The notes: generated by a model not told the origin, from the letters alone. A stretch of DNA of 64,000 bases from Primula veris (GCA_963682055.1 OY821750.1:6388501-6452500), one strand, 5' to 3'; positions 12,607 through 25,293 are shown, counted from the stretch's first letter. A program made the numbers and translations.

Positions 12607-14951
12607 TTAAATTTCAGATTCTTCATCGGTGCTCACAACAAAGCTGGGAAATGCTAAAGTTATTATATTTCTGCGCATAGGGGAAAAAAAAAATTAGTAA
12701 TCAAAATAGCACAAAACACTTGTTTGGATGCAGCTTTTAAACGCGTAAACTGATCTATGCCATAAAGATAGAGAGAAAATTGGATTAAAAACTTTTAACT
12801 TGACTAGATTAGAGAACAAAGACTCGTCAGGATTTAAGCTAAATTAAAAAGATATTCCTACTTATAAGTTATAAGCAAAAGAACAACCATAACTTGAGCT
12901 CGAAAGAAGTATTCGAACTAAACTGAGTAAACACATTTCCAGTAGTTTTTTCTACTTACTTTAAGTATGGAAGTGTCATGTTCTTGATCAAAGACGGGTT
13001 CTTCAAAACATATTCTTTCCACTCGGGGGGGTCAATCCTTCCATCACCGTCTTTATCAACTTGTTTGAATGTCTACCAAAATTAAAAGTATATATTCGTT
13101 TATCGAAGCAAAATAAAGGTCATAATGTTGAAAATCTCATCTTTTATCTCTATGTAATACCACTTAAGCTATAATAACCCCTTAAATACGATGATTTTCT
13201 TTTATTTTCAAGTTTCCGACAATAAATTCATCAAAAGTTGACAGATTAAAACTTCGACTGGAAATTGCATTGGAAGTTTTGTATTCGGTAATACCGAACT
13301 TTTCTTTTGCAGGATAATTAAGGTAAACGCCTTGACGGGAATGTTTCTCAACGAAAAGAGTTCTGCACCTTGTCTACTATTGTTTCAATAAATTCATCAG
13401 AAAGAACCAAGTCCGACTCGTGCAGAAAGGCCAATACCATCTCCTTCAACTATGACATGAACAAAAACAAAAAATGATTAAAAAAAAACACTGAACCACA
13501 TAAATATATATGCATGAATGTGTGTCTACTTGCCTCTTCTTGCTCAATGTACCCAGTGTTTCTCAGATCATATAATCTAAATGCAACTGCAAAAGTGTTA
13601 AAATGATTAAGTGGAACAGCAGCAATATTTTCGTAAATAATTTGATGAGACCATTAACAAATGATTAAAAGTTGCAACCAAACAACTGCCTGCATTGAGG
13701 AATACTTCAACGCGCAAATAACATTTATAAATGATAAAGAACACACGTACATGAAATTTTTTCAGTTACAGGTGCATCTGGGTGAAAGATACCGAGTGAA
13801 CGAATAAAATCCCCAAACTCAATCACTCCTTTGCACTTTACATCAAACAAATCAAATATCTACATATACAAGATTTAGTTTAATTTTCTTATAAAAAAAC
13901 ATACACAATGTTATATATGTATCGTTACAAAACGTACCCTATCTGCAAACAGATTCTTTTTGTGTCTGTTTCTGAAAAGTGCTAACTGGAACTCCTCCTG
14001 TTGAAATGACAATTCACTTTTCGATAGCTTAGAAATTTCAAATAGAAATTTCATTATTTCACCCGAAACTTCCAAACAATCCTTTAAAACATGAATATCT
14101 TCGCTGAAACATTTAAAAAAAAAAACTTCACTAAGGTAACTTTTTTGTGGTGTTGGGTTCTGAAGTGTTTTTTTTTTTTTTTTATTGCGTGTCCTTTGTG
14201 TTGCAAAAAGCGAACAATTGTTTCAACCTCAATAACAAAAAACGGGGCTTCAGTCGTTTTTTTAATTTAGAGGATTTCCAATAACATACCTTGTGAATGA
14301 CCCCATCGTCAAAGATAGAACTGCTTATCTTTAAGAAGAGCTCGAATAGTGCTTGCACTTCACTTATTGTGACTGCAATTATCGATATTTATAATCTATT
14401 AGACACTATGATACATAAACAGAACAAATATACAATATATCTGATAAGAGCAAGCATAATTAGTATGCCCATTGATGTAACTATTGGATAAAGGTAACTT
14501 CATCTTTTTTTGAGTATAAGTTTTTTTCTTTTTCGAGCAACAAGTGGTCTTTTTATCTACTCATCAAGCCCGTACTGAACGTAACTTATTTCCGGAATAA
14601 CTACCCCCAAAAAATAAAGATGAACATTTATCACGTTCATTAGATTTTCGACGGTAGTTTCTAAAGCAATTAATCTGGCTAGTCATCCATCCTAAAATTT
14701 CTACTTGAGTAAACAAAAAGTGTTAACATTTTAGATTTTAAATTGGACAACTTGTAAGCAAAAGAAAGGAAAAGGAAAAATTGGGCTTGAAAACTGCAAC
14801 AGAATAAGAGGTAAAGGATATTAAAAATTTAAATCTAATATCCGGGAATTTACATATATTACTTAGACTTACAAGGTGTAGTTGCTGCAAGAACACCAAG
14901 ATCCTCATACCCAAGTTTAGGTTTGGTGTGTTTTGTGCAACAACCACCCAT
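12607..14951 (-). CDS. CBL: Calcineurin B-like Ca2+ sensor (CBL4/SOS3 type)
   Basis: CBL proteins bind Ca2+ and recruit CIPK kinases to membranes; the CBL4 branch serves salt tolerance. Eight exons on the minus strand: 14951-14873, 14372-14290, 13997-13938, 13859-13751, 13586-13534, 13449-13369, 13072-12960 and 12670-12607. They total 642 bases, 213 residues, the usual CBL length. The N-terminus MGGCC offers a myristoylation glycine and acylation cysteines C4 and C5. Four EF-hands are visible: the 14-residue CBL-type EF1 at about 43-56, EF2 at 80-91, EF3 at 117-128 and a canonical EF4 ([12 protein letters not shown]) at 161-172. The C-terminal FPSF motif, whose serine S202 is a CIPK phosphorylation site in this family, is present. 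Intron 5 has a GC donor (GAG|GCAAGT). EF2 carries K84 where AtCBL4 has Asn, and D91 where Glu is usual. The CBL4/5/8 branch is likely; the exact orthologue is not certain. Confidence 0.93.
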
Positions 14952-16275
14952 GGTGTTTAATTAGGTTCATACTAATAAATCATCAGCATAAAAACATGAA
15001 TTGTAATACTTACGCGCTAAGTGCCTGTCCATATATATTACCTATCTTCACGGTATCTTTTTTTGTTCTTTTAAATGCTGGAAATCACATATATTTGTTC
15101 TTTGTCTGTTCAGGAATATTTTCATTCTGTTTTGACAGAGGTGACGCACTATGAATGTATTTTTTCTCACTCAAATAGTATCATTAACATATAGTCCATT
15201 TCTTCGAACAGAAGCCGAATATCATTTTGCAGGGGCATCTAAACATATTATACCAGTTGACCAGTTGTTGAGCCAGCACAAGATTCATTATAAATTCCCT
15301 TTTTCACAGATGTCTCCATGCATAAAAGCTCTCTCAAAGTTCATAACAGTAGTGGTCTAAATCCAAGAAGTTGTCGATTACTTTTCTTGTAGTCTACGAT
15401 ATTTATCAAGAAAAAAGTTTTGAATTCAGAGTTTTCATTTCAGAAGCAGAAATAAGATAATAAAAGCTATAAAAAATGACTGTTAACAACTACTATATGA
15501 AACAGAAGACGCTGCTGCATATGCTTCCACTAAGAACATCTTTTTAATGGATAACCTACACCTGAATCTCAACACATCTTTTTTATTGTATAAATACATA
15601 TATTCTTTATATTTTTAACTTCCCAGATCTAGCAAATATGCCACGGAACTTATTGATTTCCTAACCTTAGTTTAGCCCTTTTGCTGTGCATTTGTTTGTA
15701 TCTAGTTTTAAGCCATTCAAATTTTCGATTGGGTAACAACAAAATTCAATTGGGAAGAAACAATCCTATTACGGAATCAATTTAATATCGTAAAAAATGA
15801 CAATAAATAATGAAAGCCACTTAAAAGAGACAAGTCATCGACATGTGGTCAAGTTCATGAGTTTTCCAAGACGATACCGTCCCAAGCAATTGATGAGTAT
15901 AGTATTATAGATCTAAAATTGTTCTGTTAAGAAACTATGTGCTTAATCATAATAATATATTTTCAAAAAATTAAATAAAAAATCATAATAATCATTATAT
16001 GCTATGCTCCAACGAACAAAAAGTCGAAAGTAGCAGAGCTATACACAGTTGCAGATTAAAAACATATAGCAGGTATATCTCTTTGGTAAAAAGGTTATCA
16101 TTTCATTTAAACATAGTCATAGACCAGCAACAACAACAGCTTTACCAAATAAAAAAAATTCACCAATAACAACAGCATTACATTCCATTCCCAGTTTATA
16201 TTACAGAACAGAAGTAGCCACCATGGAAACAAAAAATACAACACAAATCCTCAAAATAAAATAGAAATAAAATCC
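14952..16275. other. Intergenic space between CBL start and SINA-type E3 3' end
   Basis: AT-rich, with no supported gene. It should hold the CBL promoter and leader on the right of 14951 and the 3' untranslated region of the E3 ligase gene near 16000-16275. Short open frames at 14933-15360 show no recognisable product. Confidence 0.55.
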
Positions 16276-19200
16276 TTAGGCGATGCAGAGGTTAGGAATA
16301 CAAACACCGCCATCAGGATTTTGTTGCTCTTTCCAAATCCTCCCAGTGACTCTCAATTTAAGTTCTTTCCTATCCCCACCAGAGAAAAAGAGTGCCATAT
16401 TACGCTGTATTATTAGCCCATCGTGGCTATCTCTAACTTTCCGGTGACTGTCGCGGACACTTCTAGGGGTACCCTCCCAAATGAGTCTTCTCCCATTTGC
16501 GCCGACCTCTAGGCTGTAACTGTAATTCCGAGCCTCGTTTTCGTCACCCATAAATCGGAGAAATGCCATGTAGACAGGAGCCATGCCTAGTTGGAACGCT
16601 TCGAAGTGTAGGCAGAAGTATTGGCCGAAACAATGGAATACCTGATTCAACATACAAATGAGAAAAGTGTGTTTCAAGCTTCTTTCAGGATTTCAGGTTC
16701 TATTTGTATTTTTGACTCTCCTTGGGAGGCAAAAGAGTGCTACTTACATACACTGATCTGCACCGAGATTTGATTAAGTGGGTAGTGAATCTTATTAAAT
16801 GTAACTTTTTTTTTTTCAAATAACGAGAACAGTGAAGTTTCCATTAGTCTTTTCCCATGGAGGTAAAAGACTGGGAGCGGAATCCTCGTAGTTCAAAATT
16901 AAAACCTTATGTTGTAACGTCTAAGAACTATACGATACTCATAGGGTCAGGCTAAAAAAGTACACATATAAAGCTAATGAAAGTATGGTCATATATGAAC
17001 GAAAGCATTCCAATCAACAGTGATATTTTTTGAAGCTAGAAATTATATTTGAACTACAAAAGGCACATAAACAATACAAACTATGAGCAGATATAGTATT
17101 ATTCGTCTAAAAAAAAGCACATTATTCAATCTTCACAGAAAATCGCATTAACCACCAAATGAGGCCAAAACTTGAAAAAGGGAAGGGAAAGAGAGAACCC
17201 TGTGACTTCTAGATTCAGTATATAACTACAAGCTATTTTACCAACCAGAGGCATTTATTACCTAGAAAATTCTCAAGGGTCCTAAAAGTAAAAACCGTCA
17301 ATCACATAGATGTATACTAACTACACAAATCAAAGACAAACTTTAATGAGCTGCACAACGTGATTCGTCAGTTTGAAAGAGTCCGTGCCTATAACTAGAA
17401 ATGGGAGACAATGTTAAAGGTATTAACAATGAACCAAAGTTCAAATCATATGAACATACTAAAGCTGAAAATTGAGATAATAAGTCATACTTACTGTGAG
17501 CATCCACGTTGCATTTTCCACTTCACGAGGATTCGACTTTACGTATCGATGATTAAAAGTACAACCAGTATGCATATCCACCTTATGGTCATCTCTCAAA
17601 TGGGTAACCAGAAACGGAATATCCCCAGTTACAGAACACTCAGATCCAGCATATGGACAATTATAAGGTCGAAAATTGCACTGTGTCTCATGCTTGAGTT
17701 TACTATAATACGGAAATATCTCAGGACAACCCAAGGAATAATGACGACATGGAAGTTCAAGTGATTCTGCTACTTTTTCAAGAGCTAAGCACCGAATATC
17801 ACCAAGTTCTTGTCTGCATGTTGGGCATCTGTTATGGACACGGGTTTTACAGGTGGAACAAAGTGTGTGGCCATTGTGACACTGCAAAAAGAAAAATAAG
17901 GAAAAAATGAAATGAGGTTTGATTGGAACTTTCTACAAAATCAAAAGATAAAAAAAAACATGTAAGTGTAGTAAGCAATTGCTAACTTTTTTGCCTATGT
18001 ACATACAATTGAAATCAAATCATACAATAGTGTACCAAACCATACTACCAGTTATTGGGTGCTCAAAAAAAAAAAAAAAAAGGAAAAGATAATAAACTAC
18101 CACTGTCAAAAAGCTTATCGGGTTAGCAGCCTTAAAGCAAATAGGCTGTATTTTCTTAGAAAATTTGGGTTCATCTGGCTTAAAGCTTCTCACTTTTCAG
18201 GCCAACATACCAAATAAAAAACACCGATATTGAGTTGACCAACCAAATGTAGTTCAAATTTAAGCAAATATGTAGAGCTTAAAAGACGCAATCAAGTAGA
18301 CTAAATAAGATAAAATGTTCTAAGAGAAAAAACCTTAAACAAATATTCAACTTTTGGATGTAGTAAGGAAACAAAAACAGACGCTACAAACACCCATCAT
18401 TCAAAATCTGTCTAGATGGAGACATGACATGTTTCCCAAATCTTCAAGTCTAGATTAGTTTCAAGTTTCAACTATGAAGACTAAAAGGATAGAAAAATTG
18501 GTGCTCATTTATTCTGTAACTGTCTATTAAGTAAGATAGCATCTGGATTAGTTGAAGTAAGATAGTATCTCCATGACCCAAAAGATAGTATCTCCTCTTT
18601 ATTTCAATAAAACTACAACGGGTTATATTTATATACATTCAACTCTACTGCAAAGCTTTCAGTGCCAATACAAAAAGAAAAGGGGCGTAAAGTTTATCAA
18701 TCTCTCTCTGCCAATTGCTTCAAATTGAAAGACATTATAACATTTATGCTGTTTTTTAATCCCATTAATTAACTATAGACATCCGTGACCTAGACCAGTA
18801 CTGAATTAGTCTCTTCACAGATCCAACTTTACTAATTGGCTAATTTTCAAACCAAAGTCCTCATCCTCATTTCACCCCCCTATTGACATCAGTTATCAGA
18901 ACCACAGTTTATTTCCGAACCAATTTTTTCCAAAATTCCTAACACCCATATCAACACCAGTAACGCAAGACTCATATTTTGCAAAATTAATTCTAACTCA
19001 ATTTCCTATTTCACCCCAAACAACACCAGTTACGAATGCCCTCAAAAACAATACATTCTCATGCATATCAACAGTCAACACCAGCTACCAAAGCCTTAAT
19101 TTTGCATAACCAATTGTCAACCAATTTCCATTCTCATGCAATTTTCCCCAACTATATTGAGTCTCTGGCCCATTTTAAACCTATCAGCATCACTTGTCAA

Positions 19201-22200
19201 ACCCCAATTTCTTCCCAACCCATTTCATCAAATCATATAACCACTTCATCTAAAATTAGTTCAAAATTAAAATTAATAAATTTGATTGGTTGGCACCCTT
19301 AATTATAGTAAACCGGGTTCTTTCCCATGAAACAACATAGAAAACATAATAACAGGTTACTAAATCACATCCAAAAAATTATATATGCACAAAGAAGGAC
19401 CAAAATCCCTCATTTTACCCCAACCCATATCATCAAAGTTAATGACCACCTCATAAAACCACCCATTTCCACAACCATTTTTTTTCAGAGCCCTAATTTT
19501 TCACAATCAATTAGTACCCAATTTCCCATTCCAACACAAATTTTGGCAAACAAATTTGAGCCATTTCATCAATATCTCATCATAAAACACAATCTTAAAA
19601 AAAAGGCTAAACCCCCAATTTTCCCCCAGCCATTTCATCAAATCGAACACCAACCTCATAAAAACATAATAAACCAATAAACTGGACCAAACCCATTAAA
19701 AATATAGGGTTTATGCCAATTTGAAAACAAAATTTTCACAGTAAAGTTTTTCCAGAACCCTAAGATTTCATAACCAATTAGCACTCAGTTTCCCATTCCA
19801 ACACAATCATTTCCGAATGGATTTGACCCATTTCATCAAATCCAAGCACATCATAAAAACATAATTAAAAAAAACAATAAAGAAAGGCCAAAGCCCCAAC
19901 CTTTTCCCAACCTATCTAATTCCCACCTCATAAAACTATATAACAACATAGTAAACCAATAAAATGGACTAACTTGTTAAACTAATACAACTCATTACAA
20001 CACATTTCATAAAATCCAATACTCACCTCATAAACCAACACACAAAAAAATAATTACCCACACATTAAACAAGTAAATTTGAATTTCACCCATTAAAATA
20101 CAGGGTACCGTACATAGAACTAATACAAACAGGACATTCAACTATTCAAGCAATTCATGCACACTAGTAGTAGGTAAAAAGGGCACCTTGATATTTTTAT
20201 TTATTTATTTTATCGATTTTATCCATTCAGCACCCCCTAATTACAGGGGAAAAACAGTTCTAGTTCCTCCACTGGACTGGGTCAAATAGCCAAACTTCCA
20301 AATTGTCCCCAACCTATTTCATCAAATCCAATACCCACCACATAAAACCACACAAAAACACAATAAACTGAAACAAACTCATTAAAAGACATACATACAC
20401 ACACACACACACATATATACACATAAAAAAAAGGAAAAGACCTGATAAATAGGAGGGTACGTTGGACTGGTACAAACACAACATTCAAGCAATTCATGCA
20501 CAATAGTAGCAGGCTACTCCTCATATTGAGAAAAAAACGATCTTTTACCATCTATCTTGAATATTCTTATCAATTTTAGCCTTTCAGCACCCCCATAATT
20601 ACAAGGAAAAAAAGAACATTTCCAGTTCCACCACTGGATCAAACCCCTAATTTTACCCCAACCCATTTCATCAAACCCAATACCTACCACATAAAACCAC
20701 ATACCGGTGTACTGAGTATTAGGGTATGCCAATCACTAAAAGTCCAACACATATATTGATGAACCCGAAAATAACTACCATTAAATTAATTAAAAATAAA
20801 AACAAAACAAAAAAAATCTGGTTGGTTGGCACATCCTAAAACATAGTGAACCAGGTTCATACAATTGTTTCTCCAAAAACACAGTAGTAGATCAATAAAC
20901 TGAAACAAACCCATTAAAAGACATACATAAATTTGACAAAAAAACCAAAAAAAAATCAAAAAACGGGAAAAACACCTGATGAATAGGAGGGTACATCGAA
21001 CTAGTACAAACAAGACATCCAAGCAATTCATGATCACTAGTAGTATGCTAAAAAGGTACTCAACACTCCCCATATTGAGAAAAAAACCGATCTTTAACCA
21101 GGTAACTTGTTTTTTTTTTTTCCGAATTTAGCCATTCAGCACCCCATAATTATGAACAAAAAAACAATTCTAGTTCCGCCACCGGGTCAAACCCCTAATA
21201 TTTCCCCAACAAATTTCATCAATACCAATACCCACCATATAAAACCAAACGAAACCACAATAAACAAATGAAATTGGATATCACCCATTAAAATACATAC
21301 ATCAATTTGAAAAAAAAAAATACTACAAAAATTTTAAAAAGGAAAAATACCTGATGAATAGGAGGGTACATAGAACTGGTACAAACAGGACATTCAAGCA
21401 ATTCATGCACACTAGCAGGTTAAAAGGATACTCAACACTCCCCATATAATAAAAATTCGATCTTTTACCATGTATCTTGAAATTTTTATCAAATTTTAGC
21501 CCATAATTACGAAAAAAAAGTAAACATTTCTAATTCCGCCACCGGGTCAAACCCCTAATTTTTCCCCAACCCATTTCATCAAAACAAATACCCACCACAT
21601 AAAACCACAAGAAAACACAACAAACTGAAACAAACACACTAAAGACATACATACATAAATTTTAAAAATAAAAATAAAAAAAGGGGGAAAAATACCTGAT
21701 GAATAGGAGGGTACATAGAACTGGTACAAACAGGACATTCAAGCAATTCATGCACACTGGTAGGCTAAAAGGATACTCAGCACTCCCAATATAATAAAAA
21801 CTCGATCTTTTACCATGTATCTTGAATTTTTTATCAAATTTTAGCCCATAATTACGAAAAAAAGGAAACATTTCTAATTCCACCATCGGGTCAAACCCCT
21901 AATTTTTTCCCAACCCATTTCATCAAAACAAATACTCACCACAAAAAAACACAACAAACTGAAACAAACACACTAAAGACATACATACATACATACATAC
22001 ATAAATTTTTTAAAAAAAAACATAAAAAAATACCTGATGAATAGGAGGGTACATAGAACTAGTACAAACAGGACATTCAAGCAATTCATGCACACTAGCA
22101 GGCTAAAAGGATACTCAGCACTCGCCATATAATAAAAACTCGATCTTTTACCATGTATCTTGAATTTTTTATCAAATTTTAGCCCATTATTACGAAAAAA

Positions 22201-22562
22201 AGGAAACATTTCTAATTCCGCCACAAACCCCTAATTTTTCCCCAACCCATTTCATCAAAACAAATACCCACCACAAAAAAAACACAACAAACTGAAACAA
22301 ACACACTAAAGACATACATACATGCATAAATTTTTTAAAAAAAAACATAAAAAAAAGGGGAAAAAAATACCTGATGAATAGGAGGGTACATAGAACTGGT
22401 ACAAACAGGACATTCAAGCAATTCATGAACACTAGTAGCAGCAGGTGAGACCACACCATTGTTGTTACCATGCACCTTCATTGTATATTGCATCTGATTA
22501 TTATTATCCTCTTCTTCCATCCCATCTGATGATGATATACACTCTATTGTATCTAAATCCAT
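16276..22562 (-). CDS. SINAT: SINA/SIAH-type RING E3 ubiquitin ligase (SINAT)
   Basis: Seven-in-absentia ligases attach ubiquitin to substrates such as signalling and autophagy proteins, working as dimers through the TRAF-like domain. Three exons on the minus strand: 22562-22371 (64 codons), 17881-17495 (129 codons) and 16641-16276 (121 codons plus stop), for 314 residues. All junctions are phase 0. The RING finger has all eight ligands: C51, C54, C65, H69, C72, C75, C83 and C86. Intron 1 splits it exactly between the second and third ligand. The SIAH zinc finger follows (LPCRHYSLGC, CPYAGSECSVTGD, HLRDDHKVDMH), then the TRAF-like domain (FCLHFEAFQLGMAPVYMAFL, VRDSHRKVRDS, LKLRVTGRIWKEQQ). 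The N-terminus is short and acidic (MDLDTIECISSSDG). The product looks intact. Intron 1 is 4489 bp and filled with tandem copies of the exon 1 end; intron 2 is 853 bp. Confidence 0.95.
18850..20100 (-). repeat. Degenerate intronic repeats in SINAT intron 1
   Basis: Continuation of the intron 1 tandem array in a worn state. The words CCCCAACCCATTTCATCAAA and CATAAAACCAC recur every few hundred bases, without a readable copy of the exon 1 end. Plus-strand open frames at 19036-19302 and 19327-19680 are by-products of stop-poor CA-rich repeats. Confidence 0.55.
20101..22103 (-). repeat. Tandem array of exon 1-end copies in SINAT intron 1
   Basis: Units of about 340 bp (longer where insertions occurred) follow exon 1 downstream on the sense strand. 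Each contains a copy of the last 60-70 coding bases of exon 1 plus its splice donor. Copies have their donor edge at 22034, 21696, 21351, 20976 and 20442, and a broken one lies at about 20101. The first three still encode VHELLECPVC and TSSMYPPIHQ unchanged. The 20976 copy has E-to-G and P-to-L changes. The 20442 copy reads ECCVCTSPTYPPIYQ. The 20101 copy has an insertion and a stop. Divergence rises with distance from exon 1. Upstream of the 22034 and 21696 copies an ATCCTTTTAG could act as a 3' splice site. Confidence 0.9.
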
Positions 22563-22592
22563 TTCTATTTTATTTTTTTAATTGATATTAGA

Positions 22593-22860
22593 AACACCCA
22601 AATGATCAAAACACAACAAAGATCAAACCTTTTTGGGCTAAATTATGCAATTTGGGAATTTCTTCTCAAATACCCAAATGAGACAACACAAAAAAGATCA
22701 AACCTTTTTGGGCTAAATTACGTAATTGGGAATTTCTTAGAAATACCCAAATGAGAAAACACAGAAAAGATCAAATATTTTGTGCTAAATTATGCAAATG
22801 GTAATAATACTCAAATGAGAAAATAGATTAAATATTTATTGTGAAATTATGGAAATGAGA
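22593..22860 (-). repeat. Tandem repeat in the SINAT leader/promoter
   Basis: Four degenerating copies of a 65-78-bp unit lie immediately upstream of the SINAT start codon. Each has the words ATACCCAAATGAGA, AAAGATCAAA and GGGCTAAATTA (plus-strand reading). The copies begin at about 22595, 22670, 22742 and 22807. They fall in the probable 5' untranslated region. Confidence 0.8.
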
Positions 22861-22884
22861 TTGAGAAAGAGATAGAAAAGAGGG

Positions 22885-22957
22885 TTATTTTCTTTTCTTT
22901 TCTTCTCTTCTCTCCCTTTTCTCTTTTCTCTGTTTTCTCTCTCTCTCTCTCTCTCTG
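22885..22957 (-). promoter_or_regulatory. GA-rich tract in the SINAT promoter/5' leader
   Basis: A pyrimidine tract on the plus strand, ending in (CT)n at 22937-22955, is a (GA)n tract on the sense strand of the SINAT gene. It lies about 330-390 bases upstream of the ATG. GAGA-type tracts are bound by plant BBR/BPC proteins and often mark the transcription start region; that role is inferred. Confidence 0.5.
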
Positions 22958-23217
22958 TTAAAAGTTGATTTCTGTAATATTTGTATTTATGAATATTAAT
23001 TTATTAATTCAAAAAAAAAAAAAAAAAAGTTTCAAGCTAATCCAACGGTAGTAATTTTCATATAATTTGCGTTGATTTTGGTAAGACACGAATTTATTGA
23101 ATCCGGATATTCGTATTTCCTGTGGTCCTGTTTTTAAACCAAAAAATGTTTACTCAAAAAAATTGAAATTTAGTACTAAAAAAAAAATGTTACCATTTAA
23201 TTATTCACTACGAATTT

Positions 23218-23420
23218 AGAATTTACGTGCAATTTTGATCGAATTATAACTTGTATCAAGATTGTTAAAATGATTTTTTTTAAAATCTAATTATAAAATT
23301 TAACATTTGAACTATATGATCAATTTTTAAAAAAATTCATTCCGACAATTTTGATACAAATTATTGGCCGGTCAAAATTACACGTAATTTCTTAATGGAA
23401 AATTAAATAGGAACGGATGT
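23218..23420. mobile_element. Worn Stowaway-like MITE
   Basis: Inverted blocks ACGTGCAATTTTGATCG and CGGTCAAAATTACACGT flank the core TTTAACATTTGAACTATATGA, as in the better copies at 5736 and 37886. The termini have drifted beyond clear recognition. Confidence 0.55.
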
Positions 23421-24774
23421 CTAGAGTATGCTACAATTAGGACTTGCAATAATTGTTTTTATTACATGGAGTAGTTAGTTTTTTATTTTATTTGGATCAA
23501 TATTATTTTACAAATATTATGAAATTTGTCTACAATATGTTGTAAAAGTTCATAAACAGGTAAAACTAAGTTGTAAAAATTCAAATTTGGAGGAAAATTA
23601 TTTAAGAGGATACGGACTGAGGTATAAAAGAACGGATAGAGGATCCGAATTCCACTTTCTTACAGTAAAAATTAATTGATAATTATTTCATTTTGTTGAT
23701 GTATTAATTTAAATGAAAGTTTTTCAAAAAATAAATGTGTAAAAGTTATGAAGTTATTTTATTACTGTTATTTTGAATTTGTGTAACTATAAAAGAAAAA
23801 TACTACATCGATTCTATAGTAGTAACCGGGTTAGTTTTTTTCATTGAAACTAAAAACATTTGGTGAGAGTTGGTAGGAATAACAAATATTTGTATCAAAA
23901 TTAAGATAGTCTTATAACCCTTAAATATTAATGATATTCATAATTTGTAAATAACAATACTCATTAAATAGGGGTGTATGATGAATTTTAAATTTGTTGG
24001 TAATTTTATATCGAGGAATCGGTATAATACACTAAAAATCAAATCAAACAAGGAAAAATGCAAACATGATTAAACTATAAATGCAATTAGTTAAACTTAC
24101 ACGAGTTACCAAAATTATAGTAACAAGTCCATATCAAGTCGAGTCGAAACTATCTACTTAAAACTTATTTCTCCACGACTTCTGGATTTGTATAGACGTA
24201 AGTTTCTCACGATACAAAATCAATAGGAAGCCCCAAATCAATCGCATGACGAATCAGTATTGATATTACACACTTTATACTCACAATATGCTATGTAAAT
24301 AATGCGTTTTTTTTTTTTCCAGAAAATGGTTTGTATGTAATGAACTTTTTTTTCTGAAAATTGTTAGAATGAATTTTGTGGAACAAAATAAACAATTTTT
24401 CGAAATATAATCGTCTATATACAATTAAGACTGAAATGAACCTTTTCATTAAAAGTACACAACCATTCGTTCAAGTGTTGTGACTGTTCAAAACCAAATA
24501 CACTGCTCACAAGGGATCCAATTTTGGTGTCCTAAAAATAATATTAGGATATGCTACTCTAATTTTTTTTTAGCCATTAGATAAAGAAAATAATATGATT
24601 CTAGGGCTAACAAAAAAGTATGAGAAAATATTTATTTTGTCTCAACACATGAGCTGCATACATACACACCTTAGCTACAGATACGGTACGTTTTTTCAAA
24701 TAACCGGTACGACAAATTAAGTATCGTTTTAAGTACCGTTGATATTTTTATTTATTCTTTGACCACATCGGAAA

Positions 24775-24860
24775 TTTTTTAGTTTCAATTTTGAATTAAT
24801 TTTAGAATACTTGTTGTTGAGTTCATATATACGTGTTGAGTTTTTAGTGTATTACACACA
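24775..24860. repeat. Dispersed repeat, copy 1
   Basis: The stretch holding TTAGTTTCAATTTTGAATTA and GTGTTGAGTTTTTAGTG matches 58995-59075 in the same orientation and order. Both are preceded by GGTACG/CGGTACGAT-type motifs. The family is not one I recognise. Confidence 0.6.
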
Positions 24861-25081
24861 TTAAAACTTAATTCACCGAATTTACATTAATGTTATTCGG
24901 TGTATGTATAGAATTTGTGTAACGAAATAAACAATTTTCAAGGCCTCGTAAGAAGCCAACAAATAAACTAATATTATACACATGTTGTCTTAAATTATTC
25001 AAGTTAGCAAAAAACGTATACATTCATAACAATGGGATGAATCCGACAAAGTCCATGTGTACCTTTAATGTAAACCAAATT

Positions 25082-25293
25082 ACTTCTGCATCCGACGTCA
25101 ATTTTAACCGGTAAATATCTTCTGATTAAATTGTCAAAATATAAAATTTTAAAATTTGTTCGTATAGTTTAACATTTGAACAATGTGATTAACTTTTGAA
25201 AAATTTGATTTCGACAAATTAGATATGAGTTATTTGTCGGTAAAAATTGCACGTAAATACATAAATTTCTAATATTTTGGGACAGATGTAGTA
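25082..25293. mobile_element. Stowaway-like MITE, left end worn
   Basis: The right end AATATTTTGGGACAGATGTAG matches the 5736 copy. Inside are AGTTTAACATTTGAACAATG and GAGTTATTTGTCGGTAAAAA, also shared. The left terminus reads ACTTCTGCATCCGACGTCA, a degenerate CTCCGTCC. Confidence 0.7.

Noticed and set aside
19036..19680. Plus-strand open frames in SINAT intron 1
   Set aside because: They consist of CA-rich intronic repeats with low stop frequency; no domain or codon bias is seen.
20282..22471. Minus-strand open frames in the SINAT intron repeats reading MNCLNVLFVPV-like peptides
   Set aside because: They are out-of-frame readings of the exon 1-end copies.
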